Source of the DNA: an uncultured Coriobacteriaceae bacterium
GTDB taxonomy: Bacteria; Actinomycetota; Coriobacteriia; Coriobacteriales; Atopobiaceae
Assembly: GCA_902801175.1 (NCBI GenBank)
Contig: CADCHF010000007.1
Location: 49,519 to 113,518, forward strand
Length of the DNA stretch: 64,000 bases
Reading direction: 5' to 3'
The number at the start of each line of letters is the position of its first letter. Positions within the stretch are counted from its first letter, which is position 1. Below the pieces are notes generated by a model. That model saw nothing but the letters and a program-made list of their open reading frames with translations. It ran no database searches and was not told the DNA's origin. Shown here piece by piece: positions 1 through 10,520 of this stretch. The translations under genes were made by a program, and so were the position numbers.

Positions 1-624
1 TCCGCTCTTGACCTTGGGGAGCGTTGCCGCGATTCCATCTGCCGTGTCCTCAAAAACCACGGGCATGCCGTTTATTGCCGAGGGCCCCGCAATCACGGCG
101 TCAATACCCGCTCGCACCCATGCCGGCGCGGTTTCGTAGCCCTCATAGAGCTCGGTGGGCTTCTTGCTGCGCTTGCGGAGCGCCGCACGCACCGTGCGCT
201 GCTTGAGCGGGGTCTTGGCTGCGGGGTATCCCACGGGGATCACTCCGTGCAGCTCATGCCCAGCCTTGGGCTGCGCGGTAACCGAGCTCTTGTCGTATGT
301 GCCAGCCACCCAACAGGTGCCAAGCCCCAGCTGCGTTGCCAGGAGAATCACCTTTTCGCTGTAGTAGCCCAGCCTGTCGCGCGACTGTTCGTCTGCGGGC
401 GCAAAGGCAACAACATAGGTACTGGGCTGTCCGGAAAACATCGCCCCGGCTAGCTTGAGCCCGGCACCGCCGTCTTGGGGTCGCACGAGCCGCATGTCCA
501 AGCCACCTGCCTCGTTGCCCTTGGCAATGCAGGCCTCGAGCTGGTCGAGCAGGCCTGGTTCCACGTCGTGTGGGTCAAAGGTTCGGCACGAGATGCGCTT
601 GCTGACTGCTTGCATGATGTCCAT
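1..624 (-). CDS. Nitroreductase family protein, C-terminus cut by window edge
   Basis: Read on the minus strand from an ATG whose A is base 624; the frame stays open to base 1, so the 3' end lies outside the window and 208 codons are visible. The protein begins MDIMQAVSKRISCRTFDP, typical of putative FMN-dependent nitroreductases (TM1586-like), in which an N-terminal Arg-rich segment binds flavin phosphate. Further matches are the stretch LLATQLGLGTCWVAGTYDK (about residues 93-111) and IPVGYPA. A GAGGGAGA ribosome site precedes the start. Family role: NAD(P)H-dependent reduction of nitro or quinone compounds in the cytoplasm; the substrate is unknown. It is transcribed divergently from the glycosidase at 894. 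Confidence 0.8.
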   Translation of the reverse strand, partial: MDIMQAVSKRISCRTFDPHDVEPGLLDQLEACIAKGNEAGGLDMRLVRPQDGGAGLKLAGAMFSGQPSTYVVAFAPADEQSRDRLGYYSEKVILLATQLGLGTCWVAGTYDKSSVTAQPKAGHELHGVIPVGYPAAKTPLKQRTVRAALRKRSKKPTELYEGYETAPAWVRAGIDAVIAGPSAINGMPVVFEDTADGIAATLPKVKSG

Positions 625-691
625 GGGTTCTCCCTCGCTTGTGGTATTGGGCTGAGATTAGCACGTTGCGAAAGGTGACACGAGAGTTTGG

Positions 692-707
692 CTCACATAT
701 ACGTGAG
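692..707. promoter_or_regulatory. Imperfect palindrome in the divergent promoter region
   Basis: CTCACATATACGTGAG has 5-bp outer arms and lies between the divergent nitroreductase (start 624) and glycosidase (start 894). It could be an operator for either. No regulator gene adjoins it. The rest of 625-893 shows nothing else I can name. Confidence 0.25.
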
Positions 708-881
708 ATTAACGCGACTCAAAATGATGGTGTCATTGTGCCCTGAGCGCTCGCTTACGTATGTGCTGCGGGCTAACACGCTGCGGTTTTGGCACCGTTG
801 GCGGGACGCTTTGCGCATTTCAGTCTGCTCCTGAGCGCTAACTTGCGAGAATTGTGCAAGTCGGAAATTAGCTACGCGTGA

Positions 882-2408
<1,527 letters not shown>

Positions 2409-2457
2409 CTAAGGCCTTGAGCTGCGGTCTGCCGAGACCAGTGGCCATTTAAAGCTG

Positions 2458-2491
2458 GCGGGCGCACCTGTGGAGGTGCGCCCGCTTTTTC
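2458..2491 (+). terminator. Rho-independent terminator of the 894 glycosidase
   Basis: A perfect 11-bp stem GCGGGCGCACC (2458-2468) / GGTGCGCCCGC (2475-2485) with a 6-base loop runs into TTTTT. Confidence 0.85.
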
Positions 2492-2534
2492 ACAACTAAC
2501 TTGGGGGTCGCAGCTGGCTGCTGCGCTGGCCGCG

Positions 2535-3005
2535 CTATTTCTCGTTGATGGTCTTGCCTGTCATGTGCTCCACCTCAAGCTCGAGGATGGCCACGCTATT
2601 GAGACGCTTCTCAATGTGCTCGCGCTCGCCCTCCATCGAGGGGAAGTACTTGGAGCCCAGCTCCCACAGTATCTCGCGCTTGCGGTCGGGGTCCTCGACC
2701 CGGCGGATGCGTCCAAAGCAAATGACCGAGCGCCAGGTGAGCCACCACTCGCCCTCGTGCTCCTGTGGCCCCGAGAGCACGTTAAAGCTGCACTTGTCGC
2801 AGCCGTCTATTGCATCGAGCTTGTGCCCCGTTGTTGCCCCATGAAAGTAGAAGTGCCCGTCAGCGTAGGTGTAGTTGAGCGGCACGGTGTAGGGGTAGCC
2901 GTCGTCTCCGAGCACGGCGAGCACGCCACGCTTGCCCGTGGCAACAATCTCCTCGCACTCCCGCTGTGTCAGCTGCTGCTTGATGCGCCTCATCTCACGC
3001 CACAT
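2535..3005 (-). CDS. Pyridoxamine 5'-phosphate oxidase-fold protein (NimA-like)
   Basis: A 156-residue FMN-binding split-barrel protein. It begins MWREMRRIKQQLTQ and contains GKRGVLAVLGDDGYPYTVPL and YFHGATTGHKLDAI, both typical of the NimA/PNPOx-like group; NimA homologues reduce 5-nitroimidazoles, while many relatives have unknown substrates. An upstream in-frame extension exists, but the ATG at 3005 has AAGGAG five bases before it and the extra residues are not family-like. It converges on the terminator at 2458 and is divergent from the DUF554 gene. Flavin binding is inferred from family, not shown. Confidence 0.8.
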   Translation of the reverse strand: MWREMRRIKQQLTQRECEEIVATGKRGVLAVLGDDGYPYTVPLNYTYADGHFYFHGATTGHKLDAIDGCDKCSFNVLSGPQEHEGEWWLTWRSVICFGRIRRVEDPDRKREILWELGSKYFPSMEGEREHIEKRLNSVAILELEVEHMTGKTINEK

Positions 3006-3115
3006 GTGCTCTCCTTCGTTCGAGTTTGCACAAGGATAGCAGGGATGATGTTTGGCATGGTTGACCTTATGCGCCGGGTGGGAGTACAGTCCACCTTTGC
3101 AAGAAGGGGGAAAGC

Positions 3116-3829
3116 ATGCCTGGTCTGGGAACACTCATAAACGTCGCTGCGGTTGTGGCCGGCGGCCTTAGCGGATCGCTTGTTGGCAAGCTGTTCGATG
3201 AGCGCCAGCAGGAGTCCGTTAACATGGCCTGCGGAATCAGCGTGCTGTTCATTGGCATTGCCGGTGCCATGGAGGGCATGCTCACCCTTACAGATGGCAA
3301 CATTACCAGCGCAAATGCCATGTTCGTGGTGCTCTGTCTTGCGCTGGGCACCATCGTGGGGGAGATGCTGCGCATCGAGGATGGCTTTGAGGCCTTTGGC
3401 GAGTGGCTCAAGGTGCGCACGGGCAACGCGCGTGACGCTGGCTTTGTGAATGCGTTTGTGACGGCGAGCCTCACCGTGTGCATTGGCGCCATGGCCATTG
3501 TGGGGGCAATCCAGGACGGCATCCTGGGCGACTACACCACGCTTGCCGTCAAGTCTGTGCTCGACTTTGTGATCATTGCGGTCATGACCTCGTCCATGGG
3601 CAAGGGCTGTGCGTTTTCGGCCATTCCCATTGCCCTGTTTGAGGGCTCAATCACCCTGATGGCACAGCTGCTGCGTCCGCTCATGACCGAGGTTGCCCTT
3701 GCAAACCTCTCCCTTGTGGGGTCAATACTCATCTTTTGCGTGGGCATCAACCTTGTGTGGGGCAAGCGCGTTCGCGTGGCAAACATGCTGCCCGCCGTGG
3801 TGCTCGCTGTCATAGCCGCCTTCATATAA
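3116..3829 (+). CDS. DUF554 (YdfK/YqgA-type) membrane protein
   Basis: A 237-residue polytopic membrane protein. The start MPGLGTLINVAAVVAGG followed by GLVGKLFDERQ-like residues, then a hydrophobic helix ending in GAMEGM, are the DUF554 hallmarks. About six or seven hydrophobic helices are visible, ending LPAVVLAVIAAFI. The function of this family is not established; it is annotated as a possible transporter. The start has AAGGGGGAAAGC upstream. It appears monocistronic. Confidence 0.85.
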   Translation: MPGLGTLINVAAVVAGGLSGSLVGKLFDERQQESVNMACGISVLFIGIAGAMEGMLTLTDGNITSANAMFVVLCLALGTIVGEMLRIEDGFEAFGEWLKVRTGNARDAGFVNAFVTASLTVCIGAMAIVGAIQDGILGDYTTLAVKSVLDFVIIAVMTSSMGKGCAFSAIPIALFEGSITLMAQLLRPLMTEVALANLSLVGSILIFCVGINLVWGKRVRVANMLPAVVLAVIAAFI

Positions 3830-3979
3830 CGGGTGCCTTACCCGATCCCGTTGCCGGCTGTATGTAAGGCCGCCTTGCCATCATTTGCCCTCAGCAATCA
3901 CCACTTGCTGATATGCTTTGCGTATCGGTTGTAGCTGGCGGCTAACATGGGTGCCAGATGCCCATAGGGGAGTGATTGC

Positions 3980-4798
3980 ATGATCGAGAGGCTTACGACG
4001 GTCATCGCCGACATCGATGGGACGCTCAATCTTAAGGGACATGCCCTTGGGCCACGGACGATTGCCGCGCTTGAGCGGCTGCACAAGATGGGCGTCCTCT
4101 TTGGCACGGCGTCTGGGCGTCCGCTCGACCAGCGCACGCTCGACAACGCCAAGCTCTGGGGCCTTTCGTTTCCGTTTGACCTTGCCATTGGCATGAACGG
4201 CGGCGACCTGTGGGACAAGGACCACGAGGGCGTGGAGCACATCATGCTGCTCGAGGCCGAGCATGTGCGCGAGATTCTTGGCTTTATGTGGCCGCTCGAC
4301 TGCAACATCATGGTCTACGAGAACGCCTACGACCACGTGCTCACCAAGCAGGTGACCGAGCGCTTTGAGTTCATCGTGGAGCGGGCACATGCCTATTGGG
4401 AGGTCTCCACGCTCGAGGAAATGGGCGCTAAGGACACCGGAAAGATCGAGATTCAATACGAGCCCGAGGCCGAGGAAGAGGTGCTCGGCGCCATTGCCGC
4501 GCACCCGTCACCGCACTGGAGCTCTGTAAAGACCTCGCCGGGCACGGTGGAGTTCATGAAGCCCGGCCTCAACAAGGGCGTTGCCCTTAGGCGCTATGCC
4601 GAACGCAACGCAATCCCCGTGAGCCAGATCATGGCAGTGGGCGACATGGACAACGACATTGCCATGATCGATGCCGCTGGCTGGGGCGTGTGCATGGCCA
4701 ACGGCTGTGACGAGGCAAAGGCCGTCGCCGATGCCATCACAGAGTACGGCGTGCTCGAAGACGGCTTTGGCCGCTACTTTGAGGACCACGTCTTTTAG
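3980..4798 (+). CDS. Cof-type HAD-superfamily phosphatase
   Basis: A 272-residue HAD hydrolase of the Cof (class IIB cap) group. Motif I is ADIDGT with nucleophile D11 and D13; motif II is the Ser in TASGRP; motif III is the Lys in GLNKGVALRRY; motif IV is GDMDNDIAM. Such enzymes dephosphorylate sugar phosphates or nucleotides in the cytoplasm; the substrate cannot be read from sequence. The next gene starts 7 bases after its stop, so the two are probably cotranscribed. RBS GGGGAG precedes the ATG. Confidence 0.88.
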   Translation: MIERLTTVIADIDGTLNLKGHALGPRTIAALERLHKMGVLFGTASGRPLDQRTLDNAKLWGLSFPFDLAIGMNGGDLWDKDHEGVEHIMLLEAEHVREILGFMWPLDCNIMVYENAYDHVLTKQVTERFEFIVERAHAYWEVSTLEEMGAKDTGKIEIQYEPEAEEEVLGAIAAHPSPHWSSVKTSPGTVEFMKPGLNKGVALRRYAERNAIPVSQIMAVGDMDNDIAMIDAAGWGVCMANGCDEAKAVADAITEYGVLEDGFGRYFEDHVF

Positions 4799-4805
4799 GG
4801 GCCCC

Positions 4806-5432
4806 ATGCGCTACTTTACGGCGGACCTGCACATAGGCGACAAGACCATCGCACGCTGGCGCGGCTTTGACAGCGTGGACGAGCACGACGAGCTGCTGCT
4901 TTCGCGCTTGCGCGAGCACCTCTGCCAAGACGACGAGCTGTGGCTTTTGGGCGACATCTGCAAGGCAACGGTGGCCTACGCGCAGCGCGTGCGCGAGGCG
5001 ATTCCCTGCGAGCGTGTGCACGTGGTGATAGGCAACCACGACACGGGCGCCAAGTTTGTGACCTGTGGAGGATACGCGTCGGTGGACTATTACGCGCAAG
5101 TGGGAAAGGTGCTGCGCGACGGCTACAAGTTTGTGATGAGCCACTATCCCATGCTCGACTGGGACCGTGCCTACAACGGCTCGTACATGCTGCACGGCCA
5201 CATTCACAGCACGCCGCTCTCTGTACAACCGGTGGACCTTCCTGCGCCACCCGATCGAGACCGTGGGGGATTTGGCATACGCGGATACAACGAGCGCAAC
5301 CGCGAGCTGGGCATTCGCCGCTACGACGTGGGGGTCGACGCCAACGGATATGCGCCCGTCTCGGCTGAGCAGATCGTGAGCTTCTTTCCCAGCGATAGCG
5401 AGTGGATGGCCATGCATGGGCTTTCGGGGTGA
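4806..5432 (+). CDS. Calcineurin-like metallophosphoesterase
   Basis: A 208-residue protein with the ordered metal-binding motifs of calcineurin-like phosphoesterases: DLHIGD near the N-terminus, LLGDICK, GNHDTG, SHYPM and HGHIHS. An in-frame extension upstream overlaps the HAD gene and is not family-like, so the ATG at 4806 (after AGGGGCCCC) is chosen. It is a single-domain phosphodiesterase or phosphatase probably translated with the HAD gene just upstream. The substrate is unknown. A very large inverted repeat follows the gene. Confidence 0.85.
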   Translation: MRYFTADLHIGDKTIARWRGFDSVDEHDELLLSRLREHLCQDDELWLLGDICKATVAYAQRVREAIPCERVHVVIGNHDTGAKFVTCGGYASVDYYAQVGKVLRDGYKFVMSHYPMLDWDRAYNGSYMLHGHIHSTPLSVQPVDLPAPPDRDRGGFGIRGYNERNRELGIRRYDVGVDANGYAPVSAEQIVSFFPSDSEWMAMHGLSG

Positions 5433-5501
5433 GTGACTATCCCAGCGATTCAATTTGGACGAAACTGCTGATGGGTGAGGCGTTCTTGTGAGTCTCCCAT
5501 G

Positions 5502-5672
5502 GGCCCGCCGGGCACGGACCCCCGCAGACTCAGCCACGGGCCTCAGAGCGTGAGCGGAGCGACACGGCAGCTGCGGAAGCGCTCGCTAACGCTCGCTTGG
5601 GTCCTCGCTTACGCCGTGTCGCTCCGCTCACGGCCCGTGAAATCGTCTGCGGGGGTCCGTGCCCGCCGGGCC
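5502..5672. repeat. Large nested inverted repeat (about 170 bp)
   Basis: Outer arms of 28 bases (5502-5529 and 5645-5672) match as reverse complements at 27 positions. Inner arms of 20 bases (5549-5568 and 5613-5632, CGTGAGCGGAGCGACACGGC) match perfectly. Transcribed RNA would fold into one long hairpin with a roughly 44-base apical loop. No convincing gene lies in 5433-5824. Candidates are a palindromic mobile element, a structured RNA, or a terminator. It shares no obvious sequence with the element at 15223. Confidence 0.7.
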
Positions 5673-5824
5673 TACGAGGGCCTAAATCGTACAAATGGGC
5701 ATGTGCTTCCTCCGACGCGTCGGCTCGTTAAGATCCGCTACGCAGAGCTCGCATGGGGAACTACTTATACTCCTGTTTACATGGGATACTGAGGCGCAGG
5801 TAAACCTTAGAGAAGGGAAAGGTT

Positions 5825-6067
5825 ATGGCTAAGAGCCTTGAGCTGTATTACTACCCCGAGTGTCCTTATTGCCAGCGCGTTCTGCGTGCCATCAGAGCCA
5901 GTGGCTACGAGGGCATCGTTCTCAAGAACATCCATGCCGACGCAAAGGCTGACGCGACTTTGGTGAGGGTGGGTGGCAAGCATCAGGTCCCCTGCTTGTT
6001 CATTGATGGCAAGCCCATGTATGAGTCGCTCGACATCATTGACTGGCTCGCCAAGGAGTTTGCATAG
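5825..6067 (+). CDS. Glutaredoxin-like protein
   Basis: An 80-residue thioredoxin-fold protein. It has the dithiol active site CPYC in YYPECPYCQRVLRA, the cis-proline motif QVPCLF, and the glutathione-site-like SLDIIDWL near the C-terminus. The length equals that of classical glutaredoxins. It reduces disulfides or mixed disulfides in the cytoplasm; whether it uses glutathione is uncertain in this lineage. RBS AGAAGGGAAAGGTT precedes the ATG. It stands alone. Confidence 0.9.
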   Translation: MAKSLELYYYPECPYCQRVLRAIRASGYEGIVLKNIHADAKADATLVRVGGKHQVPCLFIDGKPMYESLDIIDWLAKEFA

Positions 6068-6446
6068 CTAAAGATGACCTGACCTGCTGCAGGGCTTCTG
6101 GTTTGCAACGAAGTTCCTGTTAGACGCCCTCGTCTGTGCGCTGGTGAATGTGCGCGGGCGGGGGCGTTGTGCTGTGTTGGCGGTGGTGAGCGCAGGCGCT
6201 CGAAGTGTGGCCTCTTTGCCGCCAGGTCTTTTATAGGGCGGGTCAACGTGATGCAAAACCTTGCATGGCCTAGGTTGCACGGTTCTTTTGCTTTTCAACA
6301 AAACCGCAGTTAGATGGATGTGAAACCGTGCATGCAAGTTGGCTGTGGGCGTGGTGCGTGCTAGCTGCGACGCAAATTGAAAAAGACCCGCAAGTCGCCG
6401 CGTTCCTTCCTTAGCCTTGGTATTGGCAAAGGAGAAAGGAGCAATC
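6068..6446. other. Gene-free stretch with one hairpin
   Basis: No plausible gene. A 9-bp stem TGCACGGTT (6276-6284) / AACCGTGCA (6324-6332) encloses 39 bases upstream of the unknown gene at 6447. Nothing else is recognised. Confidence 0.35.
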
Positions 6447-7550
6447 ATGTCGGGTCAACTTATTGGCATCAAGGCGTTCTTTTCGTTGCCGGGAGGTGAG
6501 GCGACTGGACTTGTTGTCTATGAGGATGAACAGCGGGTCCTGCGTGCAGCGGCGAAGCACACCTCTGGGCCATCGAGGTACTTTCCTAATGCCGAGACTA
6601 TTGAGCGTGGTGGGATGGTTGAGTCGTCAGCCCTATCTCTGTTGGAGCGGTCGATACTTGAGGTGTGCGATCATGACTGGCTCCACCGATATGGGGAGGT
6701 TACGTGGTCAGACGCCAGCAAATGGGATGGCCGCTGGAGAGTGAGCCTGCAGTATAGCAACGGAACCATTAGGCGATGGCAGGGAGTGCGCAGTGCGCCA
6801 GGTGATATTGATAAGGTCTACGAGGCGTTCGTCGAATTTGGTATGCCAAGGCTTTATTTAGGGGACTATTGCTCATACGGCTTGCATATGGAGAGCAAAG
6901 CTTCCGGAGACCTGTACCTTAGGCTTTTGGGTTATCTTGCCGACATCTGTCGCGCGGTGGGTGACGAAGCAGGCAAAGGCAGGGATGACACGGAGCTCGC
7001 GCTGCTGGCCAACGACTTCTGTGAGGACATGTGTCAAGCGGCAAAGTGGCCGTTAGACGAAGAGTTTCTTTTAAACACCCTAAATGCATGGGGAGTGCCC
7101 ATCAGTTTGGAGGGACTCTGCGAGGCAGATGTGAAAGAAGCCTCGAGGGCTCAAATGTATAGTCTGCTTTGGGCCTTTTCACGCACTCCCAATGTCGGCG
7201 ACTGCGCAGAGAGGCTCGCGGATGCAGGTGCGTTTAACACCTGGCGCGAGCGCATGGTAAGAATCCCTTACGACGAGCGCGAAGAGAAAAGACGCCTAAA
7301 CCAAGAGGAGCTTGCTCGTGTCAGCAGCCGTATTGAGGAAGACATTGAGCGTCGTATGGCAACGAGGCGGCCGTTTACTTCCTATGAAGTCGCTCGGGCC
7401 ACAGCTTCAACTGCCAGACAGGCGAGTGTCGTCATCAGGCGATTTGTGAGAAGCGGAGCACTGGAAGGCGTCGCTCGCACAAGCCCTAAACAGTACGTGC
7501 TCTCAAGCTCTATAACCAGAAGGCGCGAGGAGCTTCCCCAAGCCTCTTAG
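6447..7550 (+). CDS. Unknown protein with a C-terminal winged-helix-like region
   Basis: A 367-residue soluble protein beginning MSGQLIGIKAFFSLPGG. I do not recognise the family. The N-terminal third is beta-rich with a conserved-looking WDGRWRVSLQYSNGT; the middle is helical; residues about 280-300 are charged and coiled-coil-like (EEKRRLNQEELARVSSRIEE); the last 60 residues (SYEVARATASTARQASVVIR then GALEGV) resemble a winged helix-turn-helix. Start ATG at 6447 follows AAAGGAGAAAGGAGCAATC. Codon use is less GC-biased than its neighbours, hinting at transfer. Its stop overlaps the HelD stop tail to tail. Confidence 0.6.
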   Translation: MSGQLIGIKAFFSLPGGEATGLVVYEDEQRVLRAAAKHTSGPSRYFPNAETIERGGMVESSALSLLERSILEVCDHDWLHRYGEVTWSDASKWDGRWRVSLQYSNGTIRRWQGVRSAPGDIDKVYEAFVEFGMPRLYLGDYCSYGLHMESKASGDLYLRLLGYLADICRAVGDEAGKGRDDTELALLANDFCEDMCQAAKWPLDEEFLLNTLNAWGVPISLEGLCEADVKEASRAQMYSLLWAFSRTPNVGDCAERLADAGAFNTWRERMVRIPYDEREEKRRLNQEELARVSSRIEEDIERRMATRRPFTSYEVARATASTARQASVVIRRFVRSGALEGVARTSPKQYVLSSSITRRREELPQAS

Positions 7551-9700
7551 CTGCCGTGTACGGCTTTGGCAACGAGCGGGGAGAGCGGTCCCTGAGCCAC
7601 AATGGTGATGCGGTGCATTGCGCGGCTGATGGCGGTGTAGAGTCTCCTTCTCGAGAGCTCGGACGGGGGATACACCTCTTCCTGGGCATCGGGAATGATG
7701 ACATGGTCAAACTCCAGGCCTTTTGCCAGCCTGAGGTCCATCACCACGATGCCCGAGGCGGGGAGAGCCTCATCCTTGCGCATGAGATGCACCGCGTCGC
7801 CTAGCTGGCGCCCCAGCCACTTTGCGCGGCTCTGGTCGGCGGTCACAATGGCGGTGAGCCCCTCCTCGCCAGCGGCATTGCTGGCAAGCTCGCGCAGCGT
7901 ATCCAGATAGGCCTCGCGCTCTGGCTGCTCGATGATGGTCGGGGCAACGCCAGGCAGGCGGACCGACGAGAGGTTCATGCGCTTGTCGTCGCCCATGAGC
8001 GAGGCAAAGAGCTCGGTGATTTCGGGTGACGAGCGATAGCTTGTCATGAGCTGGCAGCGCTCCACGCTCCCGTGCGTCTGCTCAAAGATCTGGGCAATCT
8101 GCTCAAAGCTCGCGGTTCCTTCGCGGATGGCCTGGTTCTCGTCGCCAAGCAGCAAGAAGTGCGCGCGAGAGAAGTAGCGTGCCAGCACCATGAGCTGTAT
8201 CTGGGTGTAGTCCTGCACCTCGTCAATCATGACGTAGCGGGCGTTGCGCTCGCCATGGCCGCTTACGAGCAGCTTGAGGTAGAGCCACTCGGCTGCCGTG
8301 ATGCCCTGGGTGCCCAGCATGCGCATGCCAATGCGGTCGAGCTTGAGCCAGGTGAGACGCTCGATGTCATCATGCGCGCTGCCATAGCGGCTCTCGAGAT
8401 AGGTTTGGGCGTACGAAGCAAGCTCGTCCTCCATGACCGAGTTGATGGTCTCGCCAAAGAGCTCCATCTGCTCGTCGAGGTCGAGCGAGAGCACCTCTTC
8501 CTGTACCGCGTCGCTCTTGGCCATCTGCTTGAGGCGCCGGTCAAGGCGGTCGTGAAGGTCGTCGCTCACCAGTGCGGCGAAGCGGGGTCCCACGCCAAAG
8601 CGCTCAAACTTGCGGACTGCCGCAGCCACCTGAGACGGCTTGAGCAACACGGTGTCGCCAATGCGTATCTCGCGCAGGTCATCGGGCTCGAGCTCGAGCG
8701 ATTTGATGCGCTCTTCCAAAAGGAGGAGGTTCTCAAGGCTGCCGTCCGCCCCAGTACCGCGCTCGGAGAGGCCAAGGTGCGCAAGGAAGCCGCGCCACGT
8801 AAAGGTCTGTGGGTTTGACTCGCCAAGGGAGGGAAGGACTGCGTCAATGTAGCGCTCAAAGACGTCGTTGGGACTAAACAGGTACACCTGCTCGGGCCGA
8901 AGCGCCTCGCGCTCACGATAGAAGAGGTAGGCAATGCGCTGCAGCAGGACCGAGGTCTTGCCACTGCCGGCAATGCCGTCAACCAGCAGCACGGGTACGT
9001 CCTCGTGGCGCACGACCGCGTTCTGCTCGCGCTGGATCGTGGCGGTGATCGCCTGGAGCTTCTCGGAGTGGTGGCGCTTGAGGGCGCCAAGCAAAAGGGA
9101 GTCCTCGATGGCAATGGTGGTGTCAAAGTAAAGGTTGAGCACGTCCTGCGTGATGTCAAACTGGCGCCTGAGCTGCAGGTCTACGGTGCGCACGCGTCCG
9201 TCGACACTGTAGGAGGTCTTGCCCATCTCCTGGTTGTAGTAGGTCTCGGCAATGGGGCTTCGCCAGTCGACCACGATCGACTCGTGCTCGTCGTTGGTGA
9301 TGCCCGTTGCGCCAATGTAGATGTCACGGGCTGGGCTGCCGGGCCTCAGCTGCAGGCGAACCTTGGCAAAGTAGGGCCTCATAAGCAGCAGCATGATGCG
9401 CCGCAGGCGGTCAACGGCAAAGTCGTGCGTCTGGTTGTACATGTCAATGACGCTGTTGAGCGTCTCGACGGCAGCCAGGCTCTCCATGGTCTCGTCAGCA
9501 CCGATGAAGTCGAGGCGAATCTCCTCGCTCATGTCGCGAAGGTCTTGGGCGATGCCCTTGTGGCTCGTCTCAATCTCGTAGGTAAGCGCGTCACGCATCT
9601 CTACGAGCTGGGCATAGGTCTCGCTCAGGTGACGTTGTTCTTCAACAAAGGTCTGGTCCATGGGCCTCACCATCAAACGCGGGTGAACGTGTTCGCTCAT
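7547..9700 (-). CDS. helD: HelD-like RNA polymerase-associated ATPase / UvrD-type helicase
   Basis: A 717-residue superfamily 1 protein. The N-terminal 100 residues are helical and acidic, as in the HelD arm that enters the RNA polymerase channel. Walker A is GIAGSGKT at residues 242-249, Walker B is MIDEVQD, and LLGDENQAI follows, then motif VI-like YTAISRA near the end. HelD/HelR proteins release RNA polymerase from DNA, and actinobacterial HelR rescues it from rifamycins. The ATG at 9700 has only a weak GTAGG site. It converges with the unknown gene at 6447, overlapping by four bases. Confidence 0.85.
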   Translation of the reverse strand: MSEHVHPRLMVRPMDQTFVEEQRHLSETYAQLVEMRDALTYEIETSHKGIAQDLRDMSEEIRLDFIGADETMESLAAVETLNSVIDMYNQTHDFAVDRLRRIMLLLMRPYFAKVRLQLRPGSPARDIYIGATGITNDEHESIVVDWRSPIAETYYNQEMGKTSYSVDGRVRTVDLQLRRQFDITQDVLNLYFDTTIAIEDSLLLGALKRHHSEKLQAITATIQREQNAVVRHEDVPVLLVDGIAGSGKTSVLLQRIAYLFYREREALRPEQVYLFSPNDVFERYIDAVLPSLGESNPQTFTWRGFLAHLGLSERGTGADGSLENLLLLEERIKSLELEPDDLREIRIGDTVLLKPSQVAAAVRKFERFGVGPRFAALVSDDLHDRLDRRLKQMAKSDAVQEEVLSLDLDEQMELFGETINSVMEDELASYAQTYLESRYGSAHDDIERLTWLKLDRIGMRMLGTQGITAAEWLYLKLLVSGHGERNARYVMIDEVQDYTQIQLMVLARYFSRAHFLLLGDENQAIREGTASFEQIAQIFEQTHGSVERCQLMTSYRSSPEITELFASLMGDDKRMNLSSVRLPGVAPTIIEQPEREAYLDTLRELASNAAGEEGLTAIVTADQSRAKWLGRQLGDAVHLMRKDEALPASGIVVMDLRLAKGLEFDHVIIPDAQEEVYPPSELSRRRLYTAISRAMHRITIVAQGPLSPLVAKAVHGS

Positions 9701-9849
9701 CCTACAGCATTTGACATATAAACATGGACCAGATGTAGCAGCTTACAATCTGCTTGCCCTTTGCGATATCAGAACGCAATGTAGGCACGATACAATGACG
9801 ACAGTCGGCTGGCACAGCAAAACGTGCCTTTAACAGAGGGGACACGCAC

Positions 9850-10137
9850 ATGGATATCAAAGAGACCGCTAACAATCTGGTAGAGCAGGGCAAGGCCGCG
9901 CTCGATGTCAACGGCGACGGCAAGATCGAGGCCACCGAGGTTCTCGATGCTCTTGAGAGCCGTGCCAAGGAGACCGTCGAGGCGGCCGCTGTGGCAGCAG
10001 AAGAGATCAAGGACGGCTTTGACGCCGACGGCGATGGCAAGGTTTCGATGGACGAGGTCAAGTCGGTTGCCGAGGGCATTGCCGACAAGGCCAAGACCGC
10101 TTTCGATGACATTGCCAGCAAGGTGAAGGGCGAGTAG
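9850..10137 (+). CDS. Small acidic protein with two EF-hand loops
   Basis: A 95-residue, Lys/Glu/Ala-rich helical protein with two canonical 12-residue calcium loops: DVNGDGKIEATE (residues 19-30) and DADGDGKVSMDE (58-69), each with acidic residues at positions 1, 3 (Asn in the first), 5 and 12 and a hydrophobic position 8. Helices flank both. No signal peptide or membrane helix is visible, so it should be cytoplasmic, and no dockerin features are present. RBS GAGGGGACACGCAC. It may buffer or sense calcium; the partner is unknown. It is divergent from helD. Confidence 0.75.
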   Translation: MDIKETANNLVEQGKAALDVNGDGKIEATEVLDALESRAKETVEAAAVAAEEIKDGFDADGDGKVSMDEVKSVAEGIADKAKTAFDDIASKVKGE

Positions 10138-10177
10138 CAGCGGGATCTGTTAACGATCTTAATGTCCGAGATTGTGT

Positions 10178-10209
10178 GGGCCGTATGGGAGGAGACTTCC
10201 GTACGGCCC
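10178..10209 (+). terminator. Hairpin after the EF-hand gene
   Basis: A 14-bp stem with two G-U pairs (arms 10178-10191 and 10196-10209, outer GGGCCGTA/TACGGCCC) and a GAGA tetraloop. No T-run follows, so termination is uncertain. The rest of 10138-10520 shows no gene. Confidence 0.45.
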
Positions 10210-10520
10210 GCAGCCGTTGCTTGCAACGATGTTTCAGCAGGTAGATGGTTTAATTCCGCAGAAGCACAGCGCTTAAGCAAGCATCGCCTGGGTCTTCCGT
10301 CCACAGGTCTATCGACCAAGCACCCCTAAGCCTCATGAATCCCTTATATGGCGGCATGAATGCGCAGAATCAATGCTAGATTTGCCTTTGGCGGCAATAT
10401 GTGGGACGTTTGCCGTACGATAGTGCGTGCCTGGCGAAATGCACTTGATTTTTAGCTTTGCAAATATCAGACGACTTTGGGCCCCTCAGCCAGACGGGAC
10501 TTGAGAATACGGAGAACGTC

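Noticed and set aside
1..678. Several short plus-strand open frames at the window start
   Set aside because: The minus strand carries a continuous nitroreductase frame with ribosome site and family motifs running off the window edge.
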